NCBI GenBank assembly: GCA_934201705.1
Contig: CAKPXF010000016.1
Coordinates: 1 to 54,242 of the forward strand
Direction of reading: 5' to 3'
From: an uncultured Bacilli bacterium
GTDB taxonomy: Bacteria > Bacillota_I > Bacilli_A > RFN20 > CAG-631
Length of the DNA: 54,242 nt
The notes under the pieces are model-generated. The model was given only the letters and a program-made list of their open reading frames with translations. It was not told the DNA's origin and ran no database searches. Position 1 is the first letter of the stretch; each line of letters opens with the position of its first letter. Made by a program: the position numbers and the translations under genes. Positions 8,040 to 16,554 of this stretch are shown piece after piece.

Positions 8040-9416
8040 TTATTGATTTGCTTGTTTATTTTTTGCTTTCTTTGAGCAGATTGCATTAACAATAATTCCA
8101 AGAATTAATGCACAAGCAACTTCTGTAATTTTAATTGTATTAATATTTATAACCAACCCACCAACACCAGCAATTAATATTACTGATACTACAAATAAGT
8201 TTTTATTGTCATTTAAGTCAACATTTTGAATCATTTTTAAACCACTTACAGCAATGAATCCATATAAGGCTATACATACACCACCCATTACACAATTTGG
8301 AATTGTTGCTAAGAATGTAACAAATGGTCCAAAGAATGATATTACTATTGCAAGAATTGCAGTATAAACTGTTGTAATTACTGATGAATTTCTTGAAATT
8401 GCAACACAGCCAACGCTTTCACCATAAGTTGTATTAGGACAACCACCAAATATAGCACCAACCATTGAACCAACACCATCACCAAGTAAAGTTTTATCAA
8501 GACCTGGATCTACAAGTAAATCTGTTTCAATAATTGTTGATAAATTTTTATGGTCAGCAATATGCTCTGCAAATACTACAAAGGCAACAGGGACATAAGC
8601 TACGGCAATTGAACCAATATAGCTACCAATATTGTTAAAATTTCCAAATTCAAAGTTTCCTTTAAAGATTTCTAAAAATGAGAAATTAGGTAACCAGCTC
8701 ATATTATTGAATAATTCAAAGTTAATTACCTTTAATGCATCATTATTTGATAAATAACCAATTCCTGTAAAAATAGCTCCAAGAGCATATCCAGATACAA
8801 TTCCAATAATAAATGGAATCATTTTTAGTGTCTTTTTACCATATACTGAACAAAGTATTGTAACAATTAACGTTGTTAGGCCACATAATAAGGCAATGTA
8901 AGGTGAACAAAGAGCATTTCCAGCAACATCTTTTAATCCACCCTTTAATAAATCTCCAATTGCATTTCCAGCAAGTGATAATCCAATGATTGCTACAGTT
9001 GGTCCAATTACAACAGGTGGCATTATTTTATCAATCCATTTCGTTCCAACGAATTTAACAATGATAGCAAGTATTACATATACAAGCCCTGCAAAGAATG
9101 CTCCTAATACTAATCCTAAGTAACCAACAGACATACTTACTGCACCAGCAAATGCTGCTTGCATACTTCCTAAGAAGGCAAATGAACTTCCTAAAAATAC
9201 TGGGCTTTTGAATTTCGTAAATAATAGATAAACAAGTGTTCCAACTCCAGCACCAAATAAAGCTGCTGCTTGACTCATATTAGCACTTTCATAAACGCTG
9301 TTAATAATTGCAGGGACGGCAATTGTTGCAGCAAGAATTGCTAATAACTGTTGAAAAGCAAATACTAGTGTTTTTAAAAATGAAGGCTTGTCTTTAATTT
9401 TGTAAATCATTTCCAT
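8040..9416 (-). CDS. uraA: NCS2 uracil/xanthine permease
   Basis: 458 residues with about 14 membrane helices, of the UraA/PyrP branch of NCS2. VPVAFVVFAEHIADHKNLS (the conserved AEHIxDH segment of uracil carriers) and the GGCPNTTYGESVGCVAISRN segment are visible. The latter is the QTPxTTYGEN-type motif of UraA, with Glu as substrate ligand. It imports uracil with protons. SD AAGGAG precedes the ATG. Its leader carries a translated peptide and an attenuator (9461-9589), suggesting control by pyrimidine supply. It has its own terminator (7991-8022), so it is separate from the purine permease downstream. The uracil preference over xanthine is likely, not proven. Confidence 0.88.
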   Translation of the reverse strand: MEMIYKIKDKPSFLKTLVFAFQQLLAILAATIAVPAIINSVYESANMSQAAALFGAGVGTLVYLLFTKFKSPVFLGSSFAFLGSMQAAFAGAVSMSVGYLGLVLGAFFAGLVYVILAIIVKFVGTKWIDKIMPPVVIGPTVAIIGLSLAGNAIGDLLKGGLKDVAGNALCSPYIALLCGLTTLIVTILCSVYGKKTLKMIPFIIGIVSGYALGAIFTGIGYLSNNDALKVINFELFNNMSWLPNFSFLEIFKGNFEFGNFNNIGSYIGSIAVAYVPVAFVVFAEHIADHKNLSTIIETDLLVDPGLDKTLLGDGVGSMVGAIFGGCPNTTYGESVGCVAISRNSSVITTVYTAILAIVISFFGPFVTFLATIPNCVMGGVCIALYGFIAVSGLKMIQNVDLNDNKNLFVVSVILIAGVGGLVININTIKITEVACALILGIIVNAICSKKAKNKQANQ

Positions 9417-9460
9417 AAGTGTTCTTTCTCCTTTTCAAATATTTTATTCTTTTTTAATTT

Positions 9461-9497
9461 CAAAAAAAATGGACTAATCAGAAAAGATTAATCCATT
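9461..9497 (-). terminator. Attenuator hairpin in the uraA leader
   Basis: On the minus strand a 12-bp stem (9486-9497 with 9468-9479, one G-U) with a six-base loop is followed by eight T (A run 9461-9468). It lies about 45-80 bases before the uraA start, inside the leader and downstream of a good promoter. The stop codon of a 33-codon leader frame lies in its 5' arm. A ribosome finishing that frame would block hairpin formation. Confidence 0.85.
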
Positions 9498-9589
9498 AGA
9501 AATTTAAAATTAGAAAAAGAAAAGAATTTTTGCAAAGGCAATAATTCACTTGATAAAGTTTTGATGTTAACTATACTTAACTTTGTCAT
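9488..9589 (-). CDS. Leader peptide, pyrL-like, 33 residues
   Basis: Minus-strand ATG at 9589 with SD AAGGAG at 9598-9603 (8 bases away), 33 codons, TAA at 9488-9490. The C-terminal part is Phe/Ser rich (QKFFSFSNFKFLMD), because the RNA is a U-rich tract (about 9500-9529) that ends directly at the attenuator; the stop is inside the hairpin's 5' arm. This is the arrangement of the enterobacterial pyrBI leader, where low UTP stalls polymerase in the U tract and lets the ribosome break the terminator. No similarity of peptide sequence to PyrL is claimed. Seen: frame, SD, U tract, hairpin. Inferred: UTP sensing. Confidence 0.75.
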   Translation of the reverse strand: MTKLSIVNIKTLSSELLPLQKFFSFSNFKFLMD

Positions 9590-9622
9590 GTTGATCACTC
9601 CTTCACAAATTTCTTGCACTAA

Positions 9623-9651
9623 ATTATAGATAAATATGAAAAAAAATGCAA
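9623..9651 (-). promoter_or_regulatory. Promoter of the leader-uraA unit
   Basis: On the minus strand TTGCAT (9646-9651) and TATAAT (9623-9628) are spaced by 17 bases. The predicted start is near 9616, 27 bases before the leader ATG. Confidence 0.75.
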
Positions 9652-9724
9652 GGATTATTTTTATAAATCAAAACTATATTATTTATAATATAGAATTTTA
9701 AAGATTTTTATTTTATTTATAGTG

Positions 9725-9733
9725 TGCTATAAT
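9725..9733 (+). promoter_or_regulatory. Extended -10 promoter of the gtrA operon
   Basis: TGCTATAAT at 9725-9733 is an extended -10, 26 bases before the ATG at 9760. SD is AAGAGGC. Confidence 0.55.
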
Positions 9734-9759
9734 AAAAAGGAAAAATAAGAGGCATAGCT

Positions 9760-10251
9760 ATGAAGAATTTTATAAATAAACATAAAGAGTTGTTACTTGA
9801 AATATGTAGATTCTTACTTGTTGGTGGACTTGCAACAATAATTGACTATTTATTTTATCTATTATCATTTTATTTAATATTTAAAGCACTAAATGAACAA
9901 TTAAATATCGTATTATCTACTGCAGTAGGTTTTATTTTCGGAAATATATTTAATTATATATTTTCTATTATATTTGTTTATAAAGGTGCAAAGGAAAATA
10001 AAACAACTCAAACCTTTAAAGCTTTTATGACATTTACAATAATTGGCGTTATTGGACTATTGATTAAAATTGGTTGTCAATTAGGTGGTAATTATTTAGT
10101 TGACTTAATTTTTAAAGATACAAATGGATTTTTAGCTTGGTTTTTAAATACTGTAGTTTATTGCTTTGCAACATTAATTGTTTTGATTTGGAATTATGTT
10201 ATTAGGAAACTTACAATTTTTAAGGAGAAAAAAGGAGATAGTGAATTATGA
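9760..10251 (+). CDS. GtrA family membrane protein
   Basis: 163 residues with four predicted helices, the GtrA/DPMS-type fold. The N-terminal signature ICRFLLVGGLATIIDYLFY (about residues 15-33) is typical. GtrA proteins help move lipid-linked sugars across the membrane or support cell-surface glycosylation. The stop overlaps the next ATG (ATGA), so it is coupled to the flavoprotein. With the ArnT-like transferase downstream it suggests a small glycan-modification operon. Confidence 0.88.
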   Translation: MKNFINKHKELLLEICRFLLVGGLATIIDYLFYLLSFYLIFKALNEQLNIVLSTAVGFIFGNIFNYIFSIIFVYKGAKENKTTQTFKAFMTFTIIGVIGLLIKIGCQLGGNYLVDLIFKDTNGFLAWFLNTVVYCFATLIVLIWNYVIRKLTIFKEKKGDSEL

Positions 10252-11774
10252 AAAAAGCTATTATTATAGGCGCAGGGCCAGCAGGCTTAACAGCTGCTTA
10301 TAAACTTTTAAAGGAAACAGATATAATACCAATTATCTATGAAGAAAGTAATGTGATTGGTGGCATTTCTCAAACTCATGAATTTAAAGGAAATAGAATG
10401 GATATTGGAGGCCATAGATTTTTTACTAAAAATGAAGAGGTAATGAATACTTGGTGTGAATTAATGGCTCCTCAAGGAAAAGCGGCTTTAGATGAAAAGT
10501 TATTAAATGAAGTGAAAGAATATGATGGCATTGCTGATCCTGAAACTCAAGATGACGTTTTCTTAAAAAGAAGACGTGTTTCTCGAATATTTTATTTAAG
10601 GAAATTTTTTGATTATCCAATTTCTTTAAAGCCACAAACATTTATAAATATGGGCTTTACTCGTACAATGAAGGCAGGCTTTGGTTACATAAAATCTTGT
10701 ATGTTTAAAAGAAAAGAAAATTCACTAGAGGATTTTTATATTAATAGATTTGGGGCGCCTTTATATCATATGTTTTTTGAAGATTACACTACAAAGCTTT
10801 GGGGTAGAACACCAAAAGAAATATCGCCAGAATGGGGTGCTCAACGTGTAAAAGGGTTATCACTATCAAAAACAATTTTAAATGCTTTAGCAAAACCATT
10901 TAGAAAAAAGAATTCAAAAGTTGAAACTTCTTTAATTGAAGAGTTTTATTATCCTAAAAAGGGACCAGGACAATTATATTCAAAAATGGCTGAAAAAATT
11001 GTTGAAATGGGCGGAGAAATTCATTTTAATAGTAAAGTTACAGGCATTCATTTAGAAGATAATGAAATAAAATATATTATTATTAACAATGATGAAAAAA
11101 TCACAGGTGATTATTTTATCTCATCGATGCCTATTAAGGATTTGATTTGTAATATGAATGATGTTGATAAGGAATTAGTTGATATTGCAAGCAACTTACC
11201 ATATAGAGACTTTATAACAGTTGGCTTATTATTAGATAAATTATTAATCCAAAATAAAACAAAGTTAAAAACAGTTAATAATATTGTCCCTGATTGTTGG
11301 ATTTATATTCAAGAAAGAGACGTTAAAATCGGACGCCTTCAAATATTTAATAACTGGTCGCCGTACATGGTTGATGATATTACAAAGCATATTTTTGTAG
11401 GACTTGAATATTTTTGTAATGAAAATGATGAATTGTGGAATATGGAAGAAAAGGATTTTATTAATTTTGCAATTGATGAATTAGTAAAAATAAAAATTAT
11501 TAATAAAGAAGATGTTATAGATGCGTGTCAATTAAAAATAAAGAAAGCTTATCCTGCTTATTTTGATTCATATTCAAGATTTGAAGAAATTAAAAATTTC
11601 ATCAATGGTATTTCAAATTTATATTGTGTTGGTAGAAATGGGCAACATCATTATAATAATATGGACCATTCAATGCTTACTGCTATTGAAACTGTTAAAG
11701 TAATTAAGGATAACCTAGATAAATCAATTATCTGGAATGTAAATACAGAAAAAGATTATCATGAAAAAAAATAA
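10248..11774 (+). CDS. FAD-dependent oxidoreductase, UDP-galactopyranose-mutase-like
   Basis: 508 residues. N-terminal dinucleotide-binding motif IIGAGPAGLTAAYKLL (6-21), acidic end of the second strand at YEES, then GGISQT and MDIGGHRFFT (about 45-60), as in the COG1232 amine-oxidase/UGM-like group. The C-terminal GRNGQHHYNNMDHSM segment is the second FAD-contact region. Members often sit with GtrA and glycosyltransferases and are thought to act on nucleotide- or lipid-linked sugars; the exact reaction is unknown. It overlaps gtrA by 4 bases and is followed by a weak hairpin (11777-11800) and an ArnT-like gene. Confidence 0.8.
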   Translation: MKKAIIIGAGPAGLTAAYKLLKETDIIPIIYEESNVIGGISQTHEFKGNRMDIGGHRFFTKNEEVMNTWCELMAPQGKAALDEKLLNEVKEYDGIADPETQDDVFLKRRRVSRIFYLRKFFDYPISLKPQTFINMGFTRTMKAGFGYIKSCMFKRKENSLEDFYINRFGAPLYHMFFEDYTTKLWGRTPKEISPEWGAQRVKGLSLSKTILNALAKPFRKKNSKVETSLIEEFYYPKKGPGQLYSKMAEKIVEMGGEIHFNSKVTGIHLEDNEIKYIIINNDEKITGDYFISSMPIKDLICNMNDVDKELVDIASNLPYRDFITVGLLLDKLLIQNKTKLKTVNNIVPDCWIYIQERDVKIGRLQIFNNWSPYMVDDITKHIFVGLEYFCNENDELWNMEEKDFINFAIDELVKIKIINKEDVIDACQLKIKKAYPAYFDSYSRFEEIKNFINGISNLYCVGRNGQHHYNNMDHSMLTAIETVKVIKDNLDKSIIWNVNTEKDYHEKK

Positions 11775-11776
11775 AT

Positions 11777-11800
11777 AATAAAGCCTAAAGAGGCTTTATT
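11777..11800 (+). terminator. Weak terminator or intercistronic hairpin
   Basis: AATAAAGCC (11777-11785) pairs with GGCTTTATT (11792-11800). It is not followed by a clean T run, so it may only limit read-through or protect mRNA ends. Confidence 0.45.
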
Positions 11801-11830
11801 TGTATTATACTAATTATGGTAGGAATTATT

Positions 11831-13396
11831 ATGGAAAAAAAGATAAAGAAAAATATTATTTATAATATGATTATTATATTTGCTCTATTTTTAACATGTT
11901 TATTGTCATACATAATTATTGCAAATAGACAAATGCTAACAATTAGATGTGTTGGCTATTCTTATTTAGTTATATTGCTTGGAGTATTTATCTATTTATT
12001 GCTCGATAAAAAATTAACTTTTAATAGAGTAATAATCTTAATTTTATTATTAGGCTTTGGCTTAAGAATTATTTATGCATCCTACAATAATATTTTTTCA
12101 AGGCAACATGATGTCGGAAAAGCTTTTGAAAAAGGACACTATGGCTATGCTGTATATATTTTTAGAAATAATTCTTTAGTAAATACTAATGAGCAACAAT
12201 TTTATCAGCCCCCATTAAATGCAGTATTTCAAGCTATATGGATGAAAATAATTAGCGTGTTTAAAAGACCAGACGATTCAATTTTAGAACTATATAAACA
12301 AATGTCTAATAATGAGGTTAGCTTTAAATACAATAATGAGCTAATTGTTTATATTGATTCACTCTATAATTATTGCCGAGTATTAAGTGCTTTTTATTCA
12401 TGCTTAACGTTGTTTATAATTCATAAAATATTAAAGGAACTTAATTTAAAGGATTATATACATATAATTGCTTTGTTATTTTTAGCAACACAGCCAGTAT
12501 TAGTTATGATGAGTGGTACTATGAATAATGATAATATTTCTTATCTATTCTTTTTCTTAGCACTTCTATTTGCGATTAAATGGTTTAAAATGCAAACGTA
12601 TTTAAATATCATACTAATTGCCATTTTTATAGGGCTTGGCATGATAAGTAAACTATCGATTGGATTTATAGCTTTTATCATTGGGCCTATGATGCTTTAT
12701 ATCTTAATTAGGGCTATTAAGGATAAAAATTACAAGCATATTATTATACAATTAGCGGTTTTTGCAATAATAGTTTTCCCGCTTGGCTTATCATATGCAA
12801 TTAGGAACTATGTTTTGTTTAAGCAGCCTTTAACCTATATTTTAGATTTTAAGGATCATTGGAATCCAATTTTATATACTAAAATTAGAACTAAAAACTT
12901 CTTTGAAAGATATGTTATATTTCCATTTAATGATATTATTTCAGATAGAGGAATTTATCATGATATGGGTGAATATAACATTTGGATGGATTTATTAAAA
13001 ACATCAACATTTGAAGAATTTTCATATACAAATAATGCTCATATATTTGCTGGAATGATGTTAACATTTAACTTTTTACTTTATTTATTAGCTATTGCTT
13101 CAATTATCTATTTAATAATTGGCTTTATTAAAAAAAGCAACAATGATAATAAATTTGCTATAATTATGTGTTTAGCTTTCGTTGTATTGGCACTCTTTTC
13201 TTATATTTCCTTAAATATTAAAATGCCTTATTCTTGTACTTCAAATTTTAGATATATATCGTATTTGGCATTCGCAAATATTTTACTTACTTTGTTTGCT
13301 CTTGATAAGTTAAAATTTAAGCCATTAACGTATATTAGTTCTATTATTGTTTTAATGTTTTCTATATTTACATCATTGTTTATTTTAGTTATTTAG
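11831..13396 (+). CDS. ArnT-like membrane glycosyltransferase
   Basis: 521 residues from the ATG at 11831, which follows TAGGA by 6 bases; an in-frame ATG at 11816 has no SD. About 11-12 membrane helices. An early extracellular loop carries QHDVGKAFEKGHYGYA (about 90-105), the acidic loop expected in GT39/GT83 (ArnT, PMT) enzymes that use polyprenyl-phosphate sugars, followed by QFYQPPLNAV (about 126-135), also typical. It probably transfers a sugar from a lipid carrier to a cell-surface acceptor outside the membrane. It sits with GtrA and a UGM-like flavoprotein. Donor and acceptor are unknown. Confidence 0.75.
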   Translation: MEKKIKKNIIYNMIIIFALFLTCLLSYIIIANRQMLTIRCVGYSYLVILLGVFIYLLLDKKLTFNRVIILILLLGFGLRIIYASYNNIFSRQHDVGKAFEKGHYGYAVYIFRNNSLVNTNEQQFYQPPLNAVFQAIWMKIISVFKRPDDSILELYKQMSNNEVSFKYNNELIVYIDSLYNYCRVLSAFYSCLTLFIIHKILKELNLKDYIHIIALLFLATQPVLVMMSGTMNNDNISYLFFFLALLFAIKWFKMQTYLNIILIAIFIGLGMISKLSIGFIAFIIGPMMLYILIRAIKDKNYKHIIIQLAVFAIIVFPLGLSYAIRNYVLFKQPLTYILDFKDHWNPILYTKIRTKNFFERYVIFPFNDIISDRGIYHDMGEYNIWMDLLKTSTFEEFSYTNNAHIFAGMMLTFNFLLYLLAIASIIYLIIGFIKKSNNDNKFAIIMCLAFVVLALFSYISLNIKMPYSCTSNFRYISYLAFANILLTLFALDKLKFKPLTYISSIIVLMFSIFTSLFILVI

Positions 13397-13402
13397 ATTT
13401 AG

Positions 13403-13430
13403 GAAATGCAAACAAGCATTTCTTTTTTTT
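13403..13430 (+). terminator. Terminator of the gtrA operon
   Basis: GAAATGC (13403-13409) pairs with GCATTTC (13416-13422) and eight T follow. Confidence 0.85.
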
Positions 13431-13432
13431 AC

Positions 13433-13459
13433 GAAAAAAAGCCTCATAAAATGAGACTT
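13433..13459 (-). terminator. Terminator of nrdDG
   Basis: On the minus strand AAGTCTCAT (13451-13459) pairs with ATGAGGCTT (13439-13447, one G-U), followed by a T run. It begins right after the nrdG stop. Confidence 0.8.
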
Positions 13460-13983
13460 TATATATCTAGAATTGTTAGTTTGTTATTCTTTAATGTTTC
13501 TTTAACGTCAATTATTCTTTGGTTTCTTGAACCTCTAAAGTGTAAGCAAATATCCTTTTCCTCTTCTATAAATCTACCATCAACTAATACATCAATATTT
13601 GCTAAGATATCTTTAATAAAAGATGTATTAGCCCTACATGTTTTGTCAACTGTAATTTCATCATATGTAAAGCCAGTGTATAACCAAATTGATTTGCTAG
13701 GGAATTCTTCTTTTACTTTTTTAATGATTTTTAAAACTCCAGCTTGATTTTCTTTTTCTAAAGGCTCTCCACCTAAAATTGTTAAACCAGCAATGTAATC
13801 ATTGCTTAAATTTGCTAATAAATAATTCATTGCTTCATCGTTAAACTCTTTTCCATAGTTAAAGGCCCAAGTCATTTGGTTAAAGCAATTTTTGCAACAA
13901 TTTCTACAACCTGAAACAAATAAAGAAACTCTAACACCAATGCCGTTTGCTATGTCGCAAACTTTTATTTCACCATAATACAT
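13459..13983 (-). CDS. nrdG: Anaerobic ribonucleotide reductase activase (radical SAM)
   Basis: 174 residues, normal length. The radical-SAM motif CX3CX2C is at C26, C30 and C33 in FVSGCRNCCKNCFNQMTW, followed by the GGEP SAM-binding motif in TILGGEPLE. It uses SAM and a [4Fe-4S] cluster to form the glycyl radical on NrdD. It starts 3 bases after the nrdD stop, the standard order. Confidence 0.95.
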   Translation of the reverse strand: MYYGEIKVCDIANGIGVRVSLFVSGCRNCCKNCFNQMTWAFNYGKEFNDEAMNYLLANLSNDYIAGLTILGGEPLEKENQAGVLKIIKKVKEEFPSKSIWLYTGFTYDEITVDKTCRANTSFIKDILANIDVLVDGRFIEEEKDICLHFRGSRNQRIIDVKETLKNNKLTILDI

Positions 13984-13986
13984 TTT

Positions 13987-16182
13987 TTATAAGTGTAATA
14001 CTCTTTCTTTTATTTCTTGTGTTCTACCTTGATTCCAATACTGAGTGCCAATATAGCCACAAGTACGTCTAGCAACATTCATTTTATTTTGGTCACGGTT
14101 ATGACAGCAAGGACATTCCCAAACTAATTTTCCATCATCATCTTCAACAATTTGAATTTCACCACTATAGCCACAAACTTGGCAATAATCAGATTTAGTG
14201 TTTAATTCAGCATACATAATATTTTCATAAATATATTGAATTACTGAAAGCACAGCTGGAAGATTGTCCTTCATATTAGGAACTTCAATATATGAGATTG
14301 CTCCACCTGGAGATAATCTTTGAAATTCAGATTCAAGAGCTAATTTATCAAAAGCATTAATTACTTCAGTAACATGAATATGATAAGAGTTTGTAATATA
14401 GCTTTTATCAGTTACGCCAGGAATAACTCCAAATCTTTTTTGCAAGCATTTTGCAAATTTGTAAGTTGTTGATTCAATTGGAGTTCCGTATAATGAATAA
14501 TCAATATTTTCGGCTTCTTTCCATTTACTAGTATACTTATTCAATGTTTCCATTATCCATAAGCCATATTTTTTGCCTTCTGGTTCAGTTAATTTTTTAC
14601 CAGTCATATAGTAAACAGTTTCCCAAAGGCCAGCATAGCCTAAAGAAATTGTAGAATAACCACCATGTAATAATTCATCAATTGTTGCGCCCTTTGGAAG
14701 ACGAGCTAAAGCACCATATTGCCATAGAATTGGAGCAACATCAGATATTGTACCAGTTAATCTTTCATGACGTGCTTGTAATGCCTTATGGCATAATTCA
14801 AGCCTTTCATCAAAAATTTTTTCAAACTGTTTTTGATCTTTTTTAGATGATAATGCAACATCAATTAAATTAATTGTAACAACGCCTTGATTAAATCTTC
14901 CATAGTATTTTGGTGTACCATCTTTAGTAACATATGGCGTTAAAAATGAACGACAACCCATACAAGGATAGCAATTACCATTACCATTTTTATCAATTTT
15001 AAATTCTTTCATTTTCTTTTCTGAAATATAATCAGGGACCATTCTTTTTGCAGTACATTCAGCAGCAAGTTTTGTTAAGTAATAATATTTTGTACCTTCC
15101 TTAACATTATCTTCCTCAAGAACATAAAGTAATTTTGGAAAAGCTGGAGTAATCCATTGACCAGCAGGGTTTTTAGTTCCAACAATTCTTTGCTTTAATA
15201 CTTCTTCAATAACCAAGGCTAAATCATTTTTTTCTTGTTCAGTTTTAGCTTCGTTTAAATACATATTTACAGATACAAATGGGGTTTGTCCATTTGTGGT
15301 TTGTAGTGTGTTAATTTGATATTGTATTGTTTGAACACCATGTTCAATTTCTTTTTTAAGACGCTTAGCAACAATATTTTCAACCATTTTATTGAAGCCA
15401 CTTTCATCAAAATCAATGTCGTTTCTATAAGATGATAATTCATCTAAAACATTTTCACGAATCTTTTTACGAGATATATCAACAAATGGCGCTAAATGAG
15501 ATAAAGATATTGTTTGACCACCATATTGAGATGAAGCAACTTGGGCTATAATTTGAGTTGCAATATTACAAGCAGTATAAAAAGAATGTGGTTTCTCAAT
15601 TAATGTTCCAGAAATAACTGTGCCATTTTGAAGCATATCCTCAAGGTTTACTAAGCAACAATTATGGATGTGCTGTGCAAAATAATCCATGTCGTGGAAG
15701 TGAATGATTCCTTGGTTATGAGCTTCAACAATGTCATTTGAAAGCAAAAATCTTTTAGAAATATCTTTTGATACTTCTCCAGCCATATAATCTCTTTGAG
15801 TAGAAACAATAATTGGATTCTTATTTGAATTTTCTTGCTTTACTTCTTCATTATTTAATTCAATTAAAGAAAGAATTTGTTCATCAGTTGTATTTGAAGA
15901 GCGAACGATTGATCTTTTATAACGATATGTTATATAATTTCTAGCAACCTTATAATGATTTAAACACATTAATTCATCTTCAACCATGTCTTGAATTTCT
16001 TCAACACTAACAGATCTTTTTAATAATTTACACTTGCTTAAAACATTTTTTGTAATTTTAATAATTTCTTCTTCATTTAATTTATCAATATCATCAACTG
16101 AATCATTTGCTTTACTTATAGCATGAATGATTTTCTTTTCGTCAAATTTGACTTCACACCCACTTCTTTTAATTACTTTCAT
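13987..16182 (-). CDS. nrdD: Class III (anaerobic) ribonucleoside-triphosphate reductase
   Basis: 731 residues. The N-terminal ATP-cone (KRSGCEVKFDEKKI at 5-18, to about residue 95) is followed by the catalytic barrel and a C-terminal zinc site (CQVCGY and CPCC). The glycyl-radical motif RRTCGYIGT lies about 20 residues before the end. It reduces NTPs to dNTPs without oxygen, with formate as the usual reductant in this class. SD AAAGGGG is 11 bases before the ATG; two nearer upstream ATGs run into early stops. A plausible promoter is at 16284-16312. No NrdR box was found by eye. Confidence 0.96.
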   Translation of the reverse strand: MKVIKRSGCEVKFDEKKIIHAISKANDSVDDIDKLNEEEIIKITKNVLSKCKLLKRSVSVEEIQDMVEDELMCLNHYKVARNYITYRYKRSIVRSSNTTDEQILSLIELNNEEVKQENSNKNPIIVSTQRDYMAGEVSKDISKRFLLSNDIVEAHNQGIIHFHDMDYFAQHIHNCCLVNLEDMLQNGTVISGTLIEKPHSFYTACNIATQIIAQVASSQYGGQTISLSHLAPFVDISRKKIRENVLDELSSYRNDIDFDESGFNKMVENIVAKRLKKEIEHGVQTIQYQINTLQTTNGQTPFVSVNMYLNEAKTEQEKNDLALVIEEVLKQRIVGTKNPAGQWITPAFPKLLYVLEEDNVKEGTKYYYLTKLAAECTAKRMVPDYISEKKMKEFKIDKNGNGNCYPCMGCRSFLTPYVTKDGTPKYYGRFNQGVVTINLIDVALSSKKDQKQFEKIFDERLELCHKALQARHERLTGTISDVAPILWQYGALARLPKGATIDELLHGGYSTISLGYAGLWETVYYMTGKKLTEPEGKKYGLWIMETLNKYTSKWKEAENIDYSLYGTPIESTTYKFAKCLQKRFGVIPGVTDKSYITNSYHIHVTEVINAFDKLALESEFQRLSPGGAISYIEVPNMKDNLPAVLSVIQYIYENIMYAELNTKSDYCQVCGYSGEIQIVEDDDGKLVWECPCCHNRDQNKMNVARRTCGYIGTQYWNQGRTQEIKERVLHL

Positions 16183-16283
16183 AGCATTTCATACCCCTTT
16201 CTTCGTATAACGAAAAGGCTTACAAACTAAAACCACCTTTTTTATTAAATATGATTTTTCTTTTCTCTTTGAAAAGTGACTTT

Positions 16284-16312
16284 ATTTTATCATTGATTGA
16301 CAAGGAATTCAA
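16284..16312 (-). promoter_or_regulatory. Likely nrdDG promoter
   Basis: On the minus strand TTGAAT (16307-16312), 17 bases, TAAAAT (16284-16289). It implies a leader of about 95 bases before nrdD, in which I see only a small TTCGT/ACGAA hairpin near 16200-16213. Confidence 0.5.
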
Positions 16313-16385
16313 TGCTTTAATTAGAGTAAATTGTACATCCTTAAATATGACAAGAAACCTCGAAATATTTGTCTATGTTTTTTTC

Positions 16386-16462
16386 TTGACAAATCAATTT
16401 AAAAATGTATAGAGGGGGGTGATTGAATTATATTATAAAAAAATAATTATTCAACATTTTTT
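16386..16462 (+). other. Intergenic promoter-like element and AT-only hairpin
   Basis: The 372-base gap between nrdD and the gene at 16555 holds TTGACA (16386-16391), 16 bases, TATAGA (16408-16413), then a G6 run. A hairpin of TTGAAT/ATTCAA with inner ATTAT/ATAAT (16423-16454) is followed by CATTTTTT. It could be a weakly terminated small RNA or a distal promoter for 16555. Nothing else in the gap was recognised apart from the promoters listed. Confidence 0.3.
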
Positions 16463-16522
16463 GGACTTTCTTTTACTTATATATAATTATAAAATCTATG
16501 ATTTTATTTTTTTTAAAATATA

Positions 16523-16531
16523 TGGTAAAAT
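16523..16531 (+). promoter_or_regulatory. Extended -10 promoter of the DUF885 lipoprotein gene
   Basis: TGGTAAAAT at 16523-16531, then SD AAAGGAG at 16539-16545, 9 bases before the ATG at 16555. Confidence 0.5.
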
Positions 16532-16554
16532 AAAAATTAAAGGAGTAATGAAAA

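Noticed and set aside
9461..9616. PyrR-binding leader
   Set aside because: I could not find the conserved PyrR binding loop; the only strong fold is the terminator, and the rest is a translated frame.
16183..16554. NrdR box upstream of nrdD
   Set aside because: No pair of ACACWATATATWGTGT-like sites was seen.
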